Below, in pieces: positions 58,061-64,000 of a DNA stretch of 64,000 bases (its first letter is position 1; the number at the start of each line of letters is the position of its first letter). The position numbers were made by a program, and so were the translations under genes. The notes below the pieces were generated by a model. The model searched no databases. It had not been told where the DNA came from and was given only the letters and a program-made list of their open reading frames with translations. Origin of the DNA: Henricia sp. BOLD:AAB3569 (lineage: Eukaryota > Echinodermata > Asteroidea > Spinulosida > Echinasteridae); NCBI GenBank assembly GCA_037783545.1, contig JBBELK010000165.1:744001-808000 (forward strand), written 5' to 3'.

Positions 58061-58707
58061 CGCTTTACGTGAAAAACCTCAACTGAAGCGGACATTTGAT
58101 CAGAGAACTGATGATCAAACAACACTCCAGGACTTGCCCCAGATGCTGTAGGAGTGGATTACACTTCCGCAGCGGAGGATCACCTGTCTCATCAACACAA
58201 TATGCGTGATCGATGTTACAAAATCACGGTGGTTACACAAGATACTGAGGACCAAAACTGTACCAAAACTGAACAGAATTGGGGAATATTTTGTTGACTG
58301 CATTTTGCAATTTTTGAAAAGTGTCCATTTCACCTTTAAATGCTGCTTATCCATGCATAACATCAGGTATGGACCCACCACTTGCAATGCACGTTCCATG
58401 CATTGCACTAATCATTCACAATAATTCCGCAATTTACTTTGGGAGATTATAAGCAATTATTTAGGGGGGAACTTACTTTTGTTGAGGTGTTTATTTGTCA
58501 AAGGAAAAAGCTAATCGAATTAAAAAATAATATCCATGCTTGCAATAAGCTAATCCCGTTAGAATTTCGTAATGAACTGCCTCATGCAGTTAACCGTAAT
58601 TTCATCAGGTTTTACATGTACAGTGTATCGGTCAAAAATAGGCCAAAGGTAGATCCATCACCTCATGCTTTCAAATCACGAAAGTACAATGTATACCCAA
58701 GGTGTGC

Positions 58708-59035
58708 GTACCATGGCCGAGTGGTTTAGGTCGTTGGCTCGCATCAGGTTTGAGAACTCTATATTGCGGGCTCGATAAACCTGTTGTGATGGTACCTGTG
58801 CCCTTCAGCAAGACACTCGGCCACAGTTGCTACATCCTTCGGAAGGGAGGTAAAGCCGTTGGTCCAGTGTGCTGTGTAATGCATATAAATTATCCAAGAG
58901 CATTTTTGTGTGTAAAGAGTTAGGTGTCTCTGGTCGTGGACTGAAAATGGCACCACCCACCTATTTATCTCGATGTTTAGGTGGAACTCACTTCATGCAA
59001 TTTTGCCTTTACGGGCTGAACATTGAAGTTCATTA
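58708..59035 (+). mobile_element. tRNA-like-headed SINE, full-length relative
   Basis: GTACCATGGCCGAGTGGTTT head, CCCTTCAGCAAGACACTCGG, GTAAAGCCGTTGGTCCAGTG body. The tail differs from the 32835 copy and ends TTCATTAAACTC. Confidence 0.8.
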
Positions 59036-59041
59036 AACTCA

Positions 59042-59175
59042 TTAAAAGCACAGGCTCGTCAGCGCCAAATTCGTGCCACGAAATACGCAGCTCCATATAT
59101 AGCAAAGGCGCGGAGCTGCGTATTTCGTGGCACGAATTTGGCGCGCGCGCATTGCTGTCGAGTCTGTGTCTTTAA
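59042..59175. mobile_element. Foldback MITE (GGCTCGTCAGC family), copy 4
   Basis: AAGCACAGGCTCGTCAGC and TGCTGTCGAGTCTGTGTCTT ends. Inner arms CGAAATACGCAGCTCC and GGAGCTGCGTATTTCG. Confidence 0.87.
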
Positions 59176-59315
59176 ATAATACAAAAAAGAGTTCAGTATT
59201 ACAATGAAGAGATTTAAATGTATTGGAAATCGTTTTACCGAAAACTAACCTCTGGAAATCTTTGAATACACCGCAGGAAGTTTGCGCATATATGTGGGGC
59301 TTTGTATGAAATGCA

Positions 59316-59481
59316 ATAGACTATTGAAGTGAATACGTCACCCTATTGTTAGTTGCCTAGGCAATGGCTCTACACTAAAAATCACTGAACCGTTTCCCTA
59401 TGCTTTTGCAATGGTGTTTTATCTGGCAGCCATGAGGTTTGGAGCCAATTACCATGGCAACATGTCACACTTGATATAGTA
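59316..59481. mobile_element. Foldback MITE (GGCTCTAAAC family), copy 3
   Basis: ATAGACTATTGAAGTG at the left and CACACTTGATATAGT at the right. Inner TTGCCTAGGCAATGGCTCT and GGAGCCAATTACCATGG. Confidence 0.82.
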
Positions 59482-59800
59482 CAATGTACATTTTGGTTTC
59501 CAAAATATGGCCACCGGAAGAGTGTGTCGAGGTATAGGGACGTTAGGGGGTAGTCCCTTTGCCACATATCGTGCTGGGTATACAAATTTAAGCCATCGTC
59601 CGCCATATTTTACCCCACCAAATACAATGCCTTGTCTAGACTGGTCATACTGTCTTCACTAGTCTACATTATAGTCTACATGTGTTAAGTGGAATGCAAG
59701 CGATCGCATGGACCGGGGAGCCTCTGCCACATATCGTGCTGCATATGTCAATTCTCGTATAGCCAACTGCTATTGCTTACTTCATCCAGTGTATATATAT
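59482..59800. repeat. Upstream repeat of gene E
   Basis: GAAGAGTGTGTCGAGGTATA and TTTGCCACATATCGTGCTGG (59557-59582) repeat the motif found upstream of A, B and D. A second CACATATCGTGCTG is at 59719. No gene. Confidence 0.5.
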
Positions 59801-60048
59801 ATCGATGGGTTCTTGTAAGAAATATATGCAAATGAGGACGAGGATCGTGAGTCTCGCGTCACGGGGTCTCAACGGCGCATGCGTTGAAACTACGCCCAGT
59901 TTTATCGAAAAATAGTGATTAGCTTTCATTCGAGGAAGTCACGAGTAAAATATAGTTTCTCTGGACACTCGCCTTCGGTCAGCTCTCTTCACTTGCAGAA
60001 ACAAAAACAGCTTCAAAGTTCATACCGTCTTGACTTCTGTGCCACACC
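59801..60048 (+). promoter_or_regulatory. Gene E promoter module
   Basis: Octamer ATGCAAAT (59826-59833), 223 bp before ATG. GTTGAAACTACGCCC (59883-59897) followed by CAGTTTTATCGA. TCTGGACACTCGCCTTC (59958-59974) as in gene C. Confidence 0.6.
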
Positions 60049-60091
60049 ATGATGTCCGTCGTCTTGGCAATTCTTGCTGCTGTAGCAATAT
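60049..60091 (+). CDS. Gene E, first exon only (signal peptide)
   Basis: ATGATGTCCGTC... encodes MMSVVLAILAAVAI plus one base of a split codon, then GTGAGTAG. Exon length (43 nt), phase and donor are the same as in A-D, and a matching promoter precedes it. No exon 2 (TCCAGG..GCACAGTGCTA) or exon 3 was seen from 60092 to 64000, so intron 1 either exceeds 3.9 kb or the rest of the gene is lost. A partial gene by this evidence. Confidence 0.75.
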
Positions 60092-60439
60092 GTGAGTAGC
60101 GTTTAGCACTGTTATTTGAGTTTCGAATTCAGCGTACAGGTGGAAATTTGTATTTTCGGAGATCCCAATCGGATTACCAACCACACTGTGTTAAACTTGG
60201 CAGATAAAACAGAAATCGTATATTTTTCCAAACATGGTCACATTTTCAGCATTTTGAGTAACCGAATAGAAAACTTCCGACGAGAACTATTGTATTTACA
60301 AAAAATGCAACATTTTGTGAATAATGATGCGCTGAAGAGTATTTTTTAAATTATCCACAAAAGAGGTATTTAAGAATCCTTAAATTATATATGTGACCAA
60401 CTCGAAAAACAACTCAAAGACATTTTGTTTTCTATACAA
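60092..60439 (+). other. Gene E intron 1 (presumed), anonymous part
   Basis: A 77-codon open frame (60116-60349) has no recognisable motif. Nothing else seen. Confidence 0.35.
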
Positions 60440-60860
60440 TTAAGTCAAGCTATAAAGCAAGTATACATGATTGGTAAACCGTTACAAATAATTTCATCCC
60501 CGGCCCCCTGTGTGATTGAAGGTATGTATGATTAAAACCAATCTGAGCAAAAATCAGCTCCGTATAATTATACTTCGTCTAACTTTTGGAAAAACAGTCA
60601 AAAAATGGTTTACAGTCACTTCGCCCCAAAACCACTTCGCCCTGAACCACGGCCTGTGCACGAAGTTGTTTTGGGACGAAGTGGCATTTGGGCGAGGTAG
60701 TATTTGTACGAGAGCGAAATGGCCTTTGGGTGAAGTGTTTCAGGGTGAAGTGGTCTAGGGCGAGGTGGTTTTTGGGCGAAATAAATTTACGTCTCGCGAG
60801 ACAAAAAATAATTGTTTTGCTTATTTCAGACAAAACTATTTTAGGGGAAGTTTTCTACCG
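60440..60860. repeat. Dispersed repeat with GGGCGAAGTGG minisatellite, copy 2
   Basis: Matches 5695-6070 in the same orientation: TACATGATTGGTAAAC, CTTCGTCTAACTTTTG, CACGGCCTGTGCACGAAGT, then the unit array. Confidence 0.8.
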
Positions 60861-61888
60861 TCATCGTGTTTATATTGTGTAAGTTATGTGTAAATCTGTG
60901 AACATTTCTGATTCCTCGAGATACCATGTATTCTATCTTCAATTACAGTTTATGTCAAAATAAAATTCCTAATTGATCCGGCACAGTAACCTTTTGTCTC
61001 ACTGACGAATCCAGTCAGATCCTGTTGCAAAACAAAAAAAGTTACAGCGAGACCATTTTTCTTCCTCAATTTCATACCAAAAGTATATTTTTACAGCGCC
61101 AGTTGAGAGAAAATGGATGCTGCAATTGGTAGAAGTATCACGATAGAGCCAATTAAATGGGATGCAATATTTTGTAAACAATGCCTTTACAATGAATAGA
61201 ATATAGAGGCCAGGGCCAATTTCATAGAGCTGTTTAGCAGAACAATTTGCTTAATCCAAAATGTGTTTGCTCGATAAAAATGGGTTAATATATAGTCAAA
61301 ATTATATGTTAACTTGTATTCTCAGCAAGAATAACAGAACACCAGTCAATTGTAATACACATCACATAGGATTTTGACTGCTAACCCATTTTTATAAAGC
61401 AAACAAATTTCAAATTAAGCTATTTTTTCTGCAAAACGGCTTTAAGAGATTTGCCTCTGTTCATATACAAAAAAAATGAGCTTGACATCTTTTTAGAAAG
61501 AGCTTTATCAGGGGCGTTATAACGAGTTTACTGTATCCATTTCTTTCGATATCTGTTAATGTTCGGACAATCTGATAGAAAGTTAACAAAGTGTATCTAA
61601 AAGGTCATCATTATAACGTGTTACAACTATTGGTTTTGTTTCTCTGATCATTTTCTCAAGTCATTTTCTCTATCCTTTCCTCTGCATATATTTACATGTT
61701 GTTTTAAACTTCAATATTCTAAAGTAGCAGATACAGTGAAACCTGCTATTATAAGGCCACCATGATAAATGGGCCACCTGCTTATAGTGGCCACCTGACT
61801 TTGGTCCCAAATGCCATTTGTATAATGCTTAATAATGCTTTATAAAAAAGGCCACCTGTGTTTTTTTTACGGTCCCAAGGGTGGCCAC
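60861..61888. other. Non-coding stretch with decayed MITE
   Basis: 61218-61450 is a diverged relative of the MITE at 43792-43996 (CAATTTCATAGAGCTGTTTA). 61741-61885 repeats GGCCACC(T) words. No gene seen. Confidence 0.4.
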
Positions 61889-62036
61889 TATAGACCGTAT
61901 CGAATAGCCGCCATTTCGTGGGGCAGTTTCGTGTCCTTGAGGACATGCATGGTTGCACATATTGTGCTTCCATCGTTGAACGGTTTAAGTAGCAAAATGT
62001 GCCCCACGAAATGGCGGCTATTCGATACGGTCTATA
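61889..62036. mobile_element. Foldback MITE (GACCGTATCG family), copy 3
   Basis: Perfect arms TAGACCGTATCGAATAGCCG and CGGCTATTCGATACGGTCTA, and the inner AAATGGCGG words are inverted too. The interior runs opposite to the copies at 2032 and 8561. Confidence 0.9.
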
Positions 62037-64000
62037 TAAGTTTCATTGTATCTACAATGCAGGTTTTTGTGTCCACTTATATCGCCATATGCACAAGAAA
62101 ATTCAATCGTTTGTAAATACAATGGGAGCATAAAGAAGAACAGTGCAGCGGAATCTGAATTGTGAAATTGTGTGCGTGGGTTGGTGTTTTTGACGAACAA
62201 TCGAAAGAAGCCCAAATGTATAGCCAATCAGACACAAGGTTGTCGGAAGCATGCCGGAATACAGATAACAGTCAGTGATACAGTTAAATGTCAGTGATAT
62301 CGAGAATTCACTTGGCAGCCTTGAAACTACGGTCACCTTTCTGTGGACAAAAATCTGATAACTATTTGGTGTGGTACACCTACACATTTTTAAAAGGCCC
62401 TTGTATTATTTGCAGATGGAACGTTTTTGCGGATTCCAGGAGCAACAGCTTATTTACATATAACTAAGGAATTTTTGATAAACTGCATGGTAGAGAATTC
62501 AGACACATATATGCAGTAATACTTCAGAAAGTTTTAAAAATCCATGCATGGTTTTTGTATTGAATGAATGGTAAAACATTTCTACAATGGTAAAAGAAAT
62601 TACTGGAAGAAACCCGCACTTTTTAGTTGACAATTTCTCCCATAAAGAATTTTACACGCGCGGTGTTTGTTAACATTGCCATCAACATTTTTAGTCAGGT
62701 TTTTCTTGTCAAATAAAATGTTGGGTAACTGCAAACAGTGGCCATGTGCAAATGTATACACATCCGTGTATGCATAGCTCTACAAAATACAACATGGTTT
62801 GAGGGCAAGTAGTGAAAACTACTGGTCCAAAGATTCTGGAAGATTAGGACAATCTCCACATGTGAAACTGAGAAGGGTAGATCCAACATCGCGAGAGCAG
62901 TATTTTTCACAGATTGTTGATTAATTAAAAGGAATACAGGATTGCGGATGTGCCTTCGATTTCGAGCTAAAATGAAATGTCATTAGGCTAAATTCACGCA
63001 CATTCGGGAAGTCGTATGCTGATTTTATACGACTGAATGTACCTTCATGGAAATATAATTATCAATTGTTTTAAAAGAAACAGGGATTTTAAACGTTCAT
63101 TCTATTTCAAAAATTGTCCTGGAAAACCTATATTTTCTTTTAAAACAAAATGGCCTCTAGGCATAATGACATGCGCATAACAACGGGGTTCCGAGGGAAC
63201 CAGACGTGTTGTAGGCCACAGGAAGAAACCGTTACGTCATTACATGTTGAATCAACTGGACCTGTGCATACGGCGTTTTTCATCTGGGGGTGTTGCCATG
63301 TGGGGAAATTCATTTATATTTCGCCGTGTCACGTCATATAATAATAATAATAATAATGACAATTTCAATAAAAATAAAAATATCACAACATTTACAAGTA
63401 TCTAACATGACTATTATTCAAAGGAGCTGTGGTCATTATTATTATCGCTGCCATCACGGAATCACCGAGAACCGTTTCACTTCAACTAGGCTGCCTGACC
63501 CAAATGCACAACCCTGCACTCAAATTGTGGCATTCCCTTTACAGTTCCCCCAACTATCACTTGGGTCGTCGAGGCAATAGACCGATCCAGTAAGCTCCGC
63601 TCATTAAGAAAATGCCTAGCAACATGCCACACAAGTTAGGCACGTGTGCAGTAGAGTCGCGTGGTCGCGCCGCGCCGTGCGTCAGCGTCCTTTTCGGCGC
63701 ACAGAAACTGCACGCTCGAAAGCAAAATGTGCACTTAAGTATCCGGTCGTGTGCGTGCACGTACAACACGCCTGCAATACGCGTAACGCGCGCGATCTAA
63801 CAAAAACATCTCGACACACATCTAAAACCCAGTGAATGCACAACATAGCAAAACGACAAGCTAATTTTTGTGTGTTTTTCCCGCTTACACAAAAACACAT
63901 TTATGAAGGGATTAAAAGTAGGTTAGGATAGTCTTATACAATCCGTTTTAAACCGGCTAGGGTCCTCTGCGCTGATAACAAATTATGTTTATGGTGTTTT
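62037..64000. other. Right-hand end, no gene recognised
   Basis: 62460-62740 is another copy of the anonymous repeat at 18834/20675 (AACTGCATGGTAGA, ATCCATGCATGGTTTTTG, GTGTTTGTTAACATTGCC). 63340-63360 is an (AAT)n run. Open frames of 60-97 codons on both strands show no motif. It could be intron 1 of gene E if that gene is intact. Confidence 0.45.

Larger units (their letters stand above)
57212..58491. mobile_element. Tc1-family element, internally deleted, long inverted repeats
   Basis: Inverted repeats of about 230 bp: AACACCTCAACAAAAGTAAG on the left and CTTACTTTTGTTGAGGTGTT on the right. They extend inward through TGCATGGAACGTGCATT and GGTCCTCAGTATCT. TA stands at both outer ends (57210-57211, 58492-58493). 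The interior holds a transposase remnant and a foreign repeat. Confidence 0.88.

Noticed and set aside
63612..63835. Overlapping 60-70 codon frames near the right end
   Set aside because: CG-rich patch open in three frames. No start context, motif or splice evidence.

Overview
The window looks like a piece of a eukaryotic nuclear genome, most likely from a marine invertebrate deuterostome (an echinoderm or a relative). This is inferred from spliced genes with GT-AG introns, AT-rich DNA, tRNA-derived SINEs, CR1/L2-type non-LTR retrotransposons, Tc1 remnants and very many foldback elements. The species cannot be fixed from sequence alone. Coding density is very low. There is no sign of prokaryotic operons, rRNA, CRISPR or an intact tRNA gene.

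The only convincing host genes are a cluster of small Ly6/uPAR-type (three-finger) secreted or GPI-anchored protein genes, labelled here A to E. A (2588-4566) and B (9082-11044) lie on the minus strand. C (25157-34608), D (40818-45269) and E (60049 onward, first exon only) lie on the plus strand. A to D have the same three-exon plan: a 43-nt signal-peptide exon ending in phase 1, a 134-nt exon with Cys 1-5, and a last exon with Cys 6-10 including the CC...CN ending plus a hydrophobic tail. All five share a promoter module with an ATGCAAAT octamer 171-223 bp before the start codon. Most share a GTTGAAAC(T/C)ACGCCC block nearer the gene. Relic pieces of further copies lie at about 24330-24500 and 38705-39010.

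Layout: 1-1180 broken Tc1 transposase; 1301-5165 and 7843-11978 tandem segmental copies carrying A and B; 5170-7840 repeats and a CR1/L2 fragment; 11980-24900 an accessory zone of SINEs, a 2.9-kb foldback element with a 4 x 247-bp tandem array, a nested pair of non-LTR elements, a hAT-like MITE and a 2.6-kb foldback element; 24900-37760 gene C and its 3' flank, with an 8.4-kb second intron full of insertions; 38080-39260 MITEs and a relic gene piece; 40560-46600 gene D and its flank; 47340-56660 a SINE and three tandem Helitron-like units dense in TGACGTCA; 57212-58491 a deleted Tc1 element with long inverted repeats; 58700-64000 SINE, MITEs, gene E exon 1 and anonymous DNA.

Because segments are duplicated, several insertions can be read against an empty paralogous site inside the same window. 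This gives element ends and target-site duplications with unusual certainty. Most long open frames not listed here look like chance frames inside repeats.
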